The translations under genes were made by a program, and so were the position numbers. A DNA stretch of 64,000 nt from positions 62,001 to 126,000 of the forward strand of contig JBFFMJ010000004.1 in the NCBI GenBank assembly GCA_041554195.1. Direction: 5' to 3'. The notes under the pieces were generated by a model. It searched no databases. It was given only the letters and a program-made list of their open reading frames with translations, and had not been told where the DNA came from. Below are positions 34,201 to 42,100 of this stretch, piece by piece. The first letter of the stretch is position 1; every line of letters starts with the position of its first letter. This stretch comes from JAPHSX01 sp041554195 (GTDB taxonomy: Bacteria; Pseudomonadota; Gammaproteobacteria; Thiohalomonadales; Thiohalomonadaceae).

Positions 34201-36312
34201 CAGGATATTCTCACCGGCTCTGAGCGGGTGCGCATCGAGGTTCGCGACAAGGACTCCGGCATGGTGATGGCGGTGAAGAACCTCACCCCGGCGCTCGACT
34301 ATGACATCGACTACATCCAGGGGCGCATCATCCTCATCAAACCGCTTTCGGCCAGTGTCGCCGACAGCATGCTGATCGACAGCGGTGGTACCAGCGGCGG
34401 TCTGACCTACCTGGTTACCCGCTACGAATTCACCCCTGGATTCGATGACATTGATACCCTGGCCCTGGGTGGCCGCACTCACTACTGGTTTGGTGATTCG
34501 GTAAAACTGGGCCTGACCGGCACCCAGACCGAGGAGGTGGGTGAGAAGAAATCCCTCAACGGTGCCGATGTGACCTGGCGCAAGAGTGTGAACACCTGGG
34601 TGAAGGTGGAGTCGTCGCAGACCACAGGGGGCGGGGTAGACAGCTTCGGCTCGATTGATGGCGGCTACAGCTTCGGCACCGCCTCGCCGACGATCAGCAA
34701 CGACGCCGACGCCGGTGCCTACCGTGTCGATACCAGCGTTGCCCTGAATGATCTACACGAAAAACTGCAGGGCAAGGCCACCCTCTACCAGCAGGAGGTG
34801 GATGCCGGTTTCTCCGCCCCCGGCCTTATCACCGACCGCGATACCACCAATGTCGGCGGCACCCTGGAGATGCCGATCACCGACAAGGTTAGCGTTCGTG
34901 CCAAGAGCGATAAGGTATTGAAGAGCCAGGGGCTGGAGACCATTGCCAATGAAGTCAATGCGCACTATCTGCTGAGCGAGCAGTGGACCCTCAGCGGTGC
35001 GGTACGCCAGGATCAGCGCAAGGACCACAGCCCGCTGCCCCCCGCCACACAGGAAGAGGGCGAGCGCACCGATCTGCAACTGCAGGCGGCCTACGACTCC
35101 AAGGCAAACTGGGACAGTTACGGCTTTGTTCAGGGTACGGCCGAGACCACCGGCAACCGCGACAAGAACAACCGTGCCGGTGCCGGTGGGCATTATCGTG
35201 TGAACGAACGCTTCAAGGTGAACGGTGAACTCTCCGGCGGCGATCTCGGCAGCGCACTCTCCCTCGGCACCGAGTACCTCTACTCCGACCGTACCAACCT
35301 CTACATGAATTATGCGTTGGAGAATGAGCGCACTGACAACGGCGTGCGCGCCCGTAAGGGGAATCTCACCAGCGGCTTCCGCACCCACTATTCCGACAGT
35401 GCCAGCGTCTACCTGGAGGAGCGCTACAGTCACGGTGACGTGCCCACCGGCCTGACCCACTCCGCGGGTGTCGACCTGGCACCCAATGATCGCTGGAACT
35501 ATGGCGCCAATGTCGATTACGGCACCCTGAAAGACCCGCAAACCGCCGCCACTACCAAGCGCACCGCCTTCGGCGCCAGGATCGGCTACAGTTTCGAAAA
35601 ACTGCTCTTCGCCAGTGCCTTCGAGTACCGCGTCGACGAGAACGAAAACCCCTTCGATGCCAGCAACTCCAAGCGTACCACCTGGCTTAGCCGTAACAGC
35701 ATGAAGTATCAGGTATCGGAAGACTGGCGCATTATCGGCAAGTACAACCACTCGGTGAGCGAAAGCTCACTGGGCAGCTTCTACAATGGCGACTACACCG
35801 AGGCGGTGATGGGCTACGCCTATCGTCCGGTTGAAAACGACCGCCTGAATGCCCTGTTCAAGTACACCTACTTTTACAACCTGCCGGCCACCGATCAGGT
35901 TACCCTGGCCAACACCGCTGCCGAGTATATCCAGAAGAGCCATATCCTCTCGACAGACCTGAGTTATGATCTGACTCCGCGCTGGACTATCGGCGGCAAG
36001 TACGCGCATCGCCAGGGGCAGTTGAGCCAGGAGCGCGTTAACCCCGTCTTCTTCGACTCCGACGCCGATCTCTACGTGACACGTGCCGACTGGCACTTTA
36101 TGCATCGCTGGGATGCACTGGTCGAGTGGCGCAGCCTGCAGGTACACCAGGCGCAGGATCAGCGTAGCGGTGCCTTGCTGGCGCTCTACCGCCACTTCGG
36201 AGAGAATGTGAAACTGGGTTTGGGTTATAACTTCACGACCTTCTCCGATGATCTTACCGACCTTGATTACGATAGTCAGGGCTATTTTATTAACATTGTC
36301 GGAAAGATTTAG
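31213..36312 (+). CDS. Outer-membrane protein with three OmpA-like domains and a large predicted beta-barrel (1,699 residues)
   Basis: A signal peptide (cut near HAFA-QTE) is followed by three OmpA-like domains. Domain 1 (about 92-210: 'IRFESGKAAIP', 'GHTDN', 'NRRVEVEVWYDE') and domain 2 (about 253-372: 'GHSDN', 'NRRVEVEFWYDD') keep the peptidoglycan-binding Asp and Arg. Domain 3 (about 404-523) reads 'GYISNE' and has lost the Asp. A beta-rich region at about 555-800 is followed by roughly 900 residues of alternating aromatic/Gly strands ('GLWGNFKIGYTDNTLAHVD', 'GTGGSLYFLRHQDI', 'NVKLGLGYNF') ending FINIVGKI, which looks like an outer-membrane barrel. It lies 63 bases after the giant DUF11 gene and is probably co-transcribed with it. 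It may export, anchor or display that protein. Confidence 0.82.
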   Translation: MLKRVLVLISAVLTSGHAFAQTEPEELAVPVNGEAGIRTTAPYGEAVEQYLSIDSPYTPWVTDADGEQGGDKIEIQKVIDKEVKTLKLQNVVPPIRFESGKAAIPEDYIGLLRDVLERMKDRVNVRLHFLGHTDNVKLSGALKEKFGDNAGLARERAGTTAEYFQRALDLPPESISYEGVGDAQPIASNSTLAGRAQNRRVEVEVWYDEINEKLVDKEVLVSGQSNRIKVCRVETVCKLRYKEGHAKRGQVKNLVAPLRYDEQSTEIPAAFLQQLQQALHNLRAKQNVVIKFIGHSDNLPLTGRDARIYGNPLGLSKARARRVALAVQDALRLPSTAVDSSGKGAKKPVASNNTEKGRMLNRRVEVEFWYDDPLQELPDEPQLCPESSAAETVSRVYDPPSGNIDPIYFNASAPMLPPGYSQRLERLMGELGDKANVRLRFIGYISNERLDRRTASVYGDDIGLSTARARRVMEAVRGQITLTDKQVEYEGHGYVQTDDVVNAGFVEADRSRVVVQVIYDELALLDDSEGLDITRMTREVEPQNPYALNFMRITVDGKPINDPGKNIPDVQRCTDVALEKADIQFKFDNLDFKPRLNVSAWPTTLRYQDDTNTGLEENRVRFRLYSNYLGFIDRAEVRLFEAQQSLRDKPLAVIPFDENGAAEWRAEFERYQAPGRELRYLLRVYDAQGQFDETQEQSLWVVDKIDGDKMSAASPEKELLVGYGENRLLRQNIPLNGGAIKAYGNAVPTDHTVWLAGRPVPLNEQGKFVAEQLLPPGLHSVEVAVLDEQGNGELFLRDLELEKSDWFYVGIADITAAQDSTNGPAELVTNDKSHYDNDLSVDGRLAFYTHGKFGEDWELIASADTREGPLGEIFSNFLNKSPDALFRRIDPDQYYPSFGDDSTVEEGAPTLGKFYAKLMKQENYGLWGNFKIGYTDNTLAHVDRSLYGANVHLQTADTTSFGEPRIYFDSYAAEPGTIAGRDEFRGTGGSLYFLRHQDILTGSERVRIEVRDKDSGMVMAVKNLTPALDYDIDYIQGRIILIKPLSASVADSMLIDSGGTSGGLTYLVTRYEFTPGFDDIDTLALGGRTHYWFGDSVKLGLTGTQTEEVGEKKSLNGADVTWRKSVNTWVKVESSQTTGGGVDSFGSIDGGYSFGTASPTISNDADAGAYRVDTSVALNDLHEKLQGKATLYQQEVDAGFSAPGLITDRDTTNVGGTLEMPITDKVSVRAKSDKVLKSQGLETIANEVNAHYLLSEQWTLSGAVRQDQRKDHSPLPPATQEEGERTDLQLQAAYDSKANWDSYGFVQGTAETTGNRDKNNRAGAGGHYRVNERFKVNGELSGGDLGSALSLGTEYLYSDRTNLYMNYALENERTDNGVRARKGNLTSGFRTHYSDSASVYLEERYSHGDVPTGLTHSAGVDLAPNDRWNYGANVDYGTLKDPQTAATTKRTAFGARIGYSFEKLLFASAFEYRVDENENPFDASNSKRTTWLSRNSMKYQVSEDWRIIGKYNHSVSESSLGSFYNGDYTEAVMGYAYRPVENDRLNALFKYTYFYNLPATDQVTLANTAAEYIQKSHILSTDLSYDLTPRWTIGGKYAHRQGQLSQERVNPVFFDSDADLYVTRADWHFMHRWDALVEWRSLQVHQAQDQRSGALLALYRHFGENVKLGLGYNFTTFSDDLTDLDYDSQGYFINIVGKI

Positions 36313-36494
36313 CACAACTCATATGCCGCAGGCGTAGAGTCTCCGTCGCGTGACTTGCATCGTGTGGACTGCCCCCACACACTGAAGAGGCCGTTGGCAG
36401 TACGTATTAATCTGTTTAACTGCGGTGACGAGAAGCTAGCGGTTTATAAGTGCCAAAATTCGATTGAATTGCGGCTCTCTTGAAGAGCAATGCA

Positions 36495-36513
36495 TTGCAC
36501 AATTTAAGTGCAA
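36495..36513. promoter_or_regulatory. Inverted repeat before the Crp/Fnr gene
   Basis: TTGCAC-N7-GTGCAA (arms 36495-36500 and 36508-36513) ends 18 bases before the start codon at 36532. Its position over the likely leader or promoter fits an operator, perhaps for autoregulation. It is not the TTGAT-N4-ATCAA site found before nirS and norC. The rest of 36313-36531 shows no such box. Confidence 0.35.
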
Positions 36514-36531
36514 CGTAGATAATAGAAATTC

Positions 36532-37209
36532 ATGCTTATACAAGAATTACAGCTAAGAGAAAACCACCTGTTCCGTGCGCTCAGTGATGAGCAGATGAAG
36601 AAACTGTGTGCCGCGACCACTCATAAATCTCTCGCTCAGGGAGAACATCTGTTTGAAGAGGGCTCCAGGGCGGATGAGTTTTATCTGGTTGCTCAGGGCC
36701 AGATAAAGCTCTATCGCTTGTCTCCTACCGGTCAGGAGAAGGTCATTGAAATTATTCGTCCCGGACAGACATTTGCCGAGGCATTGATGTTCCGCGATAT
36801 TCCGGTCTATCCGGTTAATGCGCAGGCCCTGGCGAACGTTGAGTATTATGCCATCAAGAACAGGGTATTTATCGACATTCTCAAAGGATCGGTCGATCTC
36901 TGTTTTCAGGTAATGGCCGATATCAGCATGCGTTTGAAGCGTCACTTGAATGAGATTGACTCGCTTACCCTGCAGAACGCATCCCTGCGTGTGGTTAACT
37001 ATCTGGGTTATATGATCCCTGAGGGTTCACGCGAGACGACAGAGATCACCTTGCCTGCGGCGAAAAATATCGTGGCCTCTCGTCTCTCAATTACCCCTGA
37101 AACCCTGTCGCGAATTCTTCACGCACTAAGTAGCAAAGGGCTGATCTCGGTTGAAGGACTTCACATCAAGGTACACGATGTGGATGGGCTACGTGCCTAC
37201 GGCAACTAA
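36532..37209 (+). CDS. Crp/Fnr-family transcription regulator, DNR/NnrR type
   Basis: A 225-residue regulator with an N-terminal cyclic-nucleotide-binding fold ('GEHLFEEGSRADEFYLVAQG'), a long dimer helix and a C-terminal winged helix ('PAAKNIVASRLSITPETLSR'). The recognition helix carries E-x-x-S-R ('ETLSR'), the FNR pattern that reads TTGAT half-sites, and such boxes precede norC and nirS nearby. The Cys cluster of oxygen-sensing FNR is absent, so an NO-sensing, heme-dependent DNR-like mode is more likely. It converges on nirN with a nine-base gap. Assignment as the local nitrite/NO regulator is inferred from family and position. Confidence 0.88.
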   Translation: MLIQELQLRENHLFRALSDEQMKKLCAATTHKSLAQGEHLFEEGSRADEFYLVAQGQIKLYRLSPTGQEKVIEIIRPGQTFAEALMFRDIPVYPVNAQALANVEYYAIKNRVFIDILKGSVDLCFQVMADISMRLKRHLNEIDSLTLQNASLRVVNYLGYMIPEGSRETTEITLPAAKNIVASRLSITPETLSRILHALSSKGLISVEGLHIKVHDVDGLRAYGN

Positions 37210-37218
37210 GGCTAGCGG

Positions 37219-38790
37219 TTAGTGGCTGGTCCCGGCCTCATAGCGGGTCTTGTTGTAGACATTGTATTTGCCTGAGGGTTTTTTCATCGGCAATCGTTTG
37301 ACCTCCTGCAGAGTGGTGGCATCGTAGATCACCAGCGCCCCATCCATATCCCAGATACTCAATAGCGCATATTTGCCGTCGCGGGTGAACTCAACGTGGG
37401 CCGCCGTCTTGCCGGGTGCCGGGCGCAGGGTTTTGACGATCTGCAGTGTCTGTTTATCGATTACATGCACTGCATCTTTGTCGGGGCCAAAGAAGACATC
37501 GACCCAGGCATAGGGTGACTTGTTGTGGCTGCGCATGAAAAAGCCGGGGCCAAGGGTCTTGATGTTCTTCACCGTCTCCCAGTTGTCCATATCGATCACT
37601 GTTACACTTCCCTTTTTAAGGTTAGGTGTTGCCATCACGGTACGCCCTTTGTACTGCCAGGTGATGCCGGAGCCGAGGTGTGGCATGCCGTCTAACTCCA
37701 GTGTGTTAATTACCCGGCGACTATCGAGTGACACCACCACCCCTTCGCCTTCACGCGAGGTACCCATTAGCAGGTCGTACTCCAGGTTAAAAAAGAAGTC
37801 GTCAAGATGGGTGTTGAGTGAGGTGATGCGTAGCGGAAAGGGTGCTGATTTGACCAGATCACCGCTGACCGGGTTGTAATCATGTTCCCAGCCGGAAAAA
37901 CCGGGAGGCGGGTCATCGGCATAGCTTATCTCCCACACCTCGGGGACATCCTTGAGCGCGGCGACAAAACTGTCGCGGGGCTTGGCGGTGTAGACGGCAC
38001 TGACGCGGGAGCTATGACCATCCCTATCCTTCACCTCAATGGTTTTAATCGGGGTCAGGTATTCGGCATCCAGCAGGGTCAGGGTATGCGGCAGGTAGTT
38101 GGCCACCATTACATAGCGACCATCACCGGAGACCGCAATATTGCGGGTATTGATGCCTGCACGGATCTCGGCCACCCATTTTAGATTGTAGATATCGAAC
38201 TTGGAGATCCAGCCATCGCGTGAGGCGAAGTAGACAAAGCGGCCATCGGGGGAGTATTTGGGGCCGCCGTGCAGGGCAAAGCGGGTTGGAAAGCGTCCAA
38301 TCGGCTCAAATTTGTCGCCATCCAGCAGGGTAAAGTGGTGATCCCCCAGCTCCACCACGACAAACAGGTTGAGCATGTCGGCCTTGAATTGAGGTTTGTC
38401 GGAGAGGGTCTCTAAACGGTTGTGCATAATATGACTTGCCTTAACCGAAGCTAGATCCCAGCTCGGCACCTCGGCCAGTGGGGTATAGATAAAATCGGCC
38501 ACGGCCTTTATCTGCTGTGCGCTCAATTTATCGGCAAAGCCCTGCATCTGGGTGGCAATACGCCCGTTGCTGATGACATCGATGGCCTGTTTTTTGCGCA
38601 GGCGTTTGAGGTTTTCCGGGAGCAGTGCCGGCCCCATCCCACCCAGTCGTCCCTCACCGTGGCAGACTGCACAATGTTGCTGAAACAGGATCAGGGCTTT
38701 CTCACCGGCCTGCAGCGGTTGGGCCAGGGTGCTTGCGGCGCTCAGCAGTAACAGGCTGGTGAGGTAGCTAATGGTCGTGTGTCTGTTCAT
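37219..38790 (-). CDS. nirN: NirN, cytochrome c / d1-type dihydro-heme d1 dehydrogenase
   Basis: NirN carries out the last step of heme d1 synthesis in the periplasm, introducing the acrylate double bond, and can hand d1 to NirS. The protein is 523 residues from ATG 38790 (signal peptide MNRHTTISYLTSLLLLSAAS, cut before QPLQAGEK). A TTG at 38817 is an alternative but gives a poor signal. The N-terminal cytochrome c domain has C-A-V-C-H. The rest is an eight-bladed d1-type propeller with conserved His in 'MPHLGSG' and 'FFMRSHNKSPYAW', equivalent to NirS active-site His regions. It is last in the nir operon. Its CXXCH domain resembles that of nirC at 43269. Confidence 0.88.
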   Translation of the reverse strand: MNRHTTISYLTSLLLLSAASTLAQPLQAGEKALILFQQHCAVCHGEGRLGGMGPALLPENLKRLRKKQAIDVISNGRIATQMQGFADKLSAQQIKAVADFIYTPLAEVPSWDLASVKASHIMHNRLETLSDKPQFKADMLNLFVVVELGDHHFTLLDGDKFEPIGRFPTRFALHGGPKYSPDGRFVYFASRDGWISKFDIYNLKWVAEIRAGINTRNIAVSGDGRYVMVANYLPHTLTLLDAEYLTPIKTIEVKDRDGHSSRVSAVYTAKPRDSFVAALKDVPEVWEISYADDPPPGFSGWEHDYNPVSGDLVKSAPFPLRITSLNTHLDDFFFNLEYDLLMGTSREGEGVVVSLDSRRVINTLELDGMPHLGSGITWQYKGRTVMATPNLKKGSVTVIDMDNWETVKNIKTLGPGFFMRSHNKSPYAWVDVFFGPDKDAVHVIDKQTLQIVKTLRPAPGKTAAHVEFTRDGKYALLSIWDMDGALVIYDATTLQEVKRLPMKKPSGKYNVYNKTRYEAGTSH

Positions 38791-38886
38791 GTATGCTATC
38801 GGATCCTTATCCGCCAAAAAGTGGCAGCAAAATATTTAAATAAACGGTGTCGCCTTAATGGTTTGACGTTGACGCTTCACAACCGG

Positions 38887-40077
38887 TCAGCGGCTACTTG
38901 CCAGCTTCGAAGAGTCGGGTTGTCCTAGCCCAATCTCCTCATCGCTGAGATAACAACCGGGGTCTTCGGCCCAGTAGTTATCCGTCGTTTGATAGGCGCG
39001 GATGCGGGTGTTGCCGTTACAGATATTCAGGTAACGACACTGGGCACAACGCCCTTCGACCGGGCGTGGATGTTGTTTCAACCTGGCCATCACCGGATCG
39101 GAGAGGTCGCTCCAGATCTCAGAGAAGGGGCGTTCACGCACATTGCCCAGGGTGTAGTGCCACCACATGGTGTCGGGGTGGACATTACCGAGGTTGTCGA
39201 TGTTGGAGATATTCACACCGGAGGAGTTGCCGCCCCACGCCTGTAATCGCTCCTCAAGCATTGCCAGTTTCTCGGGGTAGCGTTGCGCGGCCCACTGCAA
39301 CAGGTAGACCCCGTCGGCATCGTTGTTGCCGGTGACAAACTCGCGTTGCACCCCGTTGTTAATATCGCGCAGGCTGGTCTCGAACAGCAGGTCCATCGCC
39401 TGGCGGGTGATCTGGTGAACCACATCATCCTTGCGATGTTTGTTGCCGCGGCCGGCGTAATTGAGGTGGGAGAGGTAGAGCTTATCGATATCCTCTTCCT
39501 CCATCAGTTTGAGTATTTCGGGTAGCTGCTTTGCATTGTCCTGAGTCAGCGTAAAGCGCAGGCCTACCTTGATTCCTTGTTGCTGACAGAGGCGGATGCC
39601 GTGCATCGCTTTATCAAAGGCTCCGTCCATGCGGCGAAAACGGTCATGGGTCTCACCGATGCCATCAATGCTGATCCCCACATAGTTGTAACCGACCGCG
39701 GCGATGGCATCGATATTGGTCTCGTCGATCAGGGTGCCGTTGGTGGAGAGACCGACATAGAAGCCCATCGCCCTGGCGCGGTGGGAGATGTCGAAGATGT
39801 CGTGGCGCAGCAGCGGCTCGCCACCGGAGAGGATTAATACCGGTACCCCAAATGCCTTGAGGTCATCCATTACGGTGAAAACCTCGTCGGTGGCCAGTTC
39901 GCCGGCAAAGTTCTTGTCGGCGGAGATGGAGTAGCAGTGTTTACAGGTAAGGTTGCAGCGACGTATCAGGTTCCATATCACCACCGGGCCGCTCGGTTTG
40001 CCGCTCGTGGCCGGGCGAGGTTTTGTGGCCCCTTCGGGATTGGCTAGCAGTTGCATGGTTTGGGAGATGCGAAACAT
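38887..40077 (-). CDS. nirJ: NirJ, radical SAM enzyme of heme d1 synthesis
   Basis: NirJ removes the two propionate side chains during conversion of didecarboxysiroheme to the d1 skeleton. This 396-residue protein has the radical SAM cluster motif C-N-L-T-C-K-H-C, the 'SGGEPLLR' SAM-binding strand, and a C-terminal Cys-rich extension ('GRCAQCRYLNICNGNTR', then 'DPGCYL') typical of NirJ/AhbC-type enzymes with a second Fe-S site. AGGAAA precedes the ATG. It lies between nirH and nirN, as is usual in nir operons. Confidence 0.95.
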   Translation of the reverse strand: MFRISQTMQLLANPEGATKPRPATSGKPSGPVVIWNLIRRCNLTCKHCYSISADKNFAGELATDEVFTVMDDLKAFGVPVLILSGGEPLLRHDIFDISHRARAMGFYVGLSTNGTLIDETNIDAIAAVGYNYVGISIDGIGETHDRFRRMDGAFDKAMHGIRLCQQQGIKVGLRFTLTQDNAKQLPEILKLMEEEDIDKLYLSHLNYAGRGNKHRKDDVVHQITRQAMDLLFETSLRDINNGVQREFVTGNNDADGVYLLQWAAQRYPEKLAMLEERLQAWGGNSSGVNISNIDNLGNVHPDTMWWHYTLGNVRERPFSEIWSDLSDPVMARLKQHPRPVEGRCAQCRYLNICNGNTRIRAYQTTDNYWAEDPGCYLSDEEIGLGQPDSSKLASSR

Positions 40078-40103
40078 AAGTTTCCTTTGTCGTGTGTCTG
40101 CTG

Positions 40104-40622
40104 TTATACGCCGAGACGCAGTCCGGTTTTTTTAAGGATGCGGCTACTGAAGAGTACCTGGTGTCCATGGTCATCGTCACCGAGCAGGTGGGCGATCGCC
40201 GCTACCTTGTCGGCCACTTCGGCACGGTCATGGCCGTGGACCATGGCGAACAGGTTGTAGGGCCAGTCAGGAAGGTGACGCGGGCGCTGGTAGCAGTGGC
40301 TGACGTAGTCCAGTGCACCGATGCGCTGGCCGAGTTCGACAATCTTCTCGCTGGGGACATTCCATACTGACATGCCGTTGCCCTTGTAGCCCAGGGCGTA
40401 ATGGTTGGGGACTGCACCGATGCGGCGGATGATGCCGTTATCCAGCATCCGTTGCATGCGCTGCATGACTTCGGCGGAGTCGATATTTAGCTCAGCGGCG
40501 AGGGTCTGATAAGGGCGAGGGGTCAGTGGCAGCCCCGTCTGCGTTGCCTGGATCAGGGCCCGATCGATGGCGTCGATAGGGAGGGCTTCGGAGACGGCGT
40601 TACCTGCTGTGGCGCTGCTCAT
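40104..40622 (-). CDS. nirH: NirH, siroheme decarboxylase subunit
   Basis: NirDLGH decarboxylate siroheme to 12,18-didecarboxysiroheme. This 172-residue AsnC/Lrp-like protein has a winged helix ('YQTLAAELNIDSAEVMQRMQ', 'IIRRIGAVPNHYALGY') and the signature shared with NirL, 'CYQRPRHLPDWPYNLFAMVH'. Its ATG overlaps the nirG stop (ATGA). The four genes occur in the order D-L-G-H, the order known from pseudomonads, and this supports the individual letters. Confidence 0.92.
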   Translation of the reverse strand: MSSATAGNAVSEALPIDAIDRALIQATQTGLPLTPRPYQTLAAELNIDSAEVMQRMQRMLDNGIIRRIGAVPNHYALGYKGNGMSVWNVPSEKIVELGQRIGALDYVSHCYQRPRHLPDWPYNLFAMVHGHDRAEVADKVAAIAHLLGDDDHGHQVLFSSRILKKTGLRLGV

Positions 40623-41065
40623 GCCTCAAATCTCAGGCCGATAAAGAACTCCTGCTCCTTGGGCATGTTAATGACAGCAAATCCGGTGGTGTTTTCGATT
40701 TCGCGGATCACCTCGTCGATACGCTGCGGGGTTTCGGTTGCCAGTACGAACCACATATTCAGCTCATGCTCGCGGGCATAATTATGCGCCACCTCGGGAA
40801 AGGCATTGACCTGTTCGGCCACGACCTCGAATTGCTCATCAGGGATCGCCATTGCCGCGAGGGTCAGGCCGCCGCCGAGTCGCTCGGCGTGGTACATCGG
40901 GCCGAAGCGGCTGAGTATTTTTTCATCGAGTAGTCGTTGCAGGCGGCTGATGAGTTCCGCCTCGTTGGTGCCCAGCTGCCTGGCTACCTCGGCATAGGGG
41001 GCCTCGCAGATGGGAAAGCCACCCTGTAGTTCGTTGATGATGGCCCGATCGAGTGTGTCGAGCAT
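40619..41065 (-). CDS. nirG: NirG, siroheme decarboxylase subunit
   Basis: A 148-residue AsnC/Lrp-like protein. The start is placed at ATG 41065 (MLDTLDRAIINELQGGF), overlapping the nirL stop (TAATG), because the frame upstream of it has no family similarity. It belongs to the NirD/NirG type, with 'VAHNYAREHELNMWFVLATE' in place of the Cys/Arg-rich signature of NirH and NirL. Part of the siroheme decarboxylase step of d1 synthesis. Confidence 0.92.
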   Translation of the reverse strand: MLDTLDRAIINELQGGFPICEAPYAEVARQLGTNEAELISRLQRLLDEKILSRFGPMYHAERLGGGLTLAAMAIPDEQFEVVAEQVNAFPEVAHNYAREHELNMWFVLATETPQRIDEVIREIENTTGFAVINMPKEQEFFIGLRFEA

Positions 41066-41625
41066 TAACCATTCCCTTTGTCGGTTGGCGCTACAGGGGA
41101 TGGACGGTAGAGGGCGCCGCGCTGCTTGAAGCGACGGCGGCTGAAGAGTACCGCCTTGGGAATATCCTCCAGGCCGCAACTCTCGACCATCAGGTTAAAT
41201 TTTTCCATGACCGCCTCACGATCCTTGCCGTGGATCATGCAGAACAGGTTATAGGACCACTGCGGCAAGCGGCGCGGGCGGCGATAGCAGAGGGTGACAA
41301 ATTCAAAGCCGCTGAGGCAGCGTCCCATCTCGGCGACCTCCTCATCAGGAAGATCCCAGACCACCATGGCGTTGGCGCGATAGCCGAGTTCACGGTGGCG
41401 CACCACCACCCCGAGTCGCTTGATGACCCCGGCCTGTTGCAGCGCGTCAATACGCTGGATCACGGCTGCCTCAGTGCTCCCCAACTGCTCGGCGACGGCA
41501 GCGTAGGGGCGGGATACCAGCGGCAGTCCGCGTTGAATTGCCTCGATCAGGCTCAGGTCGTCATCACTGAGTTCGATGGGGGTGGATTTGCGCGGTTCGT
41601 TGTATTGGCGGGTTCTCATGTCCAT
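41065..41625 (-). CDS. nirL: NirL, siroheme decarboxylase subunit
   Basis: A 186-residue AsnC/Lrp-like protein of the NirL/NirH type: winged helix ('YAAVAEQLGSTEAAVIQRID', 'VIKRLGVVVRHRELGY') and 'CYRRPRRLPQWSYNLFCMIH'. The start overlaps nirD by ten bases; a second ATG at 41619 is also possible. The last 20 residues are a Pro/Arg tail beyond the usual end. It acts with NirD, G and H on siroheme. Confidence 0.92.
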   Translation of the reverse strand: MDMRTRQYNEPRKSTPIELSDDDLSLIEAIQRGLPLVSRPYAAVAEQLGSTEAAVIQRIDALQQAGVIKRLGVVVRHRELGYRANAMVVWDLPDEEVAEMGRCLSGFEFVTLCYRRPRRLPQWSYNLFCMIHGKDREAVMEKFNLMVESCGLEDIPKAVLFSRRRFKQRGALYRPSPVAPTDKGNG

Positions 41626-42098
41626 TGCAGGTCAAATCCCAGGTCGATGTGATAATCCTCGAGCATCGGCAGGGCGATGACCTCGATTCCGGTGGTGGTC
41701 TCAATCTGCTGTAACACCTGCTGCAGTGCCTCCTCGTTCGGGGCGGTGGCTACAAACCAGAGGTTGAGCTGGTGCTCTCGCTCGTAGTTGTGGTTGACCG
41801 CATCGAAACTGTTGACCTGTTCCGCGACCTCTTCCAGTCTCTCCTCGGGAACGCGCATCGCGGCCAGGGTACTGGCACCGATGCTGTGGGTGCGAAATAC
41901 CGGGCCAACCCGGCTGACGGCACCGCGCTGGTGCAACTGTTCCAGGGTGGTGAGCACCTGCTCTTCGCTTACCCCCAGCTGTTCGGCCATATCGGCAAAG
42001 GGGGTGGGGGTGAGGGGGAAGCCCTGCTGGAAGTCATTGAGCAGCGACTGTTCCAGGCTGTCGAGTGATGTTATTTCCTGCGCGTCGGTGTTAGTCAT
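41616..42098 (-). CDS. nirD: NirD, siroheme decarboxylase subunit
   Basis: A 160-residue AsnC/Lrp-like protein of the NirD/NirG type with 'DAVNHNYEREHQLNLWFVAT' and 'TGIEVIALPMLEDYHIDLGF'. It begins two bases after the nirF stop. Together with NirL, NirG and NirH it forms the complete set for siroheme decarboxylation. Confidence 0.92.
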   Translation of the reverse strand: MTNTDAQEITSLDSLEQSLLNDFQQGFPLTPTPFADMAEQLGVSEEQVLTTLEQLHQRGAVSRVGPVFRTHSIGASTLAAMRVPEERLEEVAEQVNSFDAVNHNYEREHQLNLWFVATAPNEEALQQVLQQIETTTGIEVIALPMLEDYHIDLGFDLQWT

Positions 42099-42100
42099 CG

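Noticed and set aside
34753..35751. 332-codon antisense frame within the OmpA/barrel gene, and similar long antisense frames in other high-GC genes
   Set aside because: Antisense openness follows from codon bias of the real gene. There is no ribosome site or recognisable domain.
36362..36380. Hairpin GTGTGG-N7-CCACAC as terminator of the OmpA/barrel gene
   Set aside because: It has short arms and no T-tract on the exit side. It may be a leader structure, but a terminator call is not supported.
38788..38817. TTG at 38817 as the nirN start
   Set aside because: It adds a charged, non-signal sequence before a good signal peptide that begins at ATG 38790.
41066..41179. Upstream extension of the nirG frame
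   Set aside because: It lies wholly within nirL, and the ATG at 41065 gives TAATG coupling and the expected family length.
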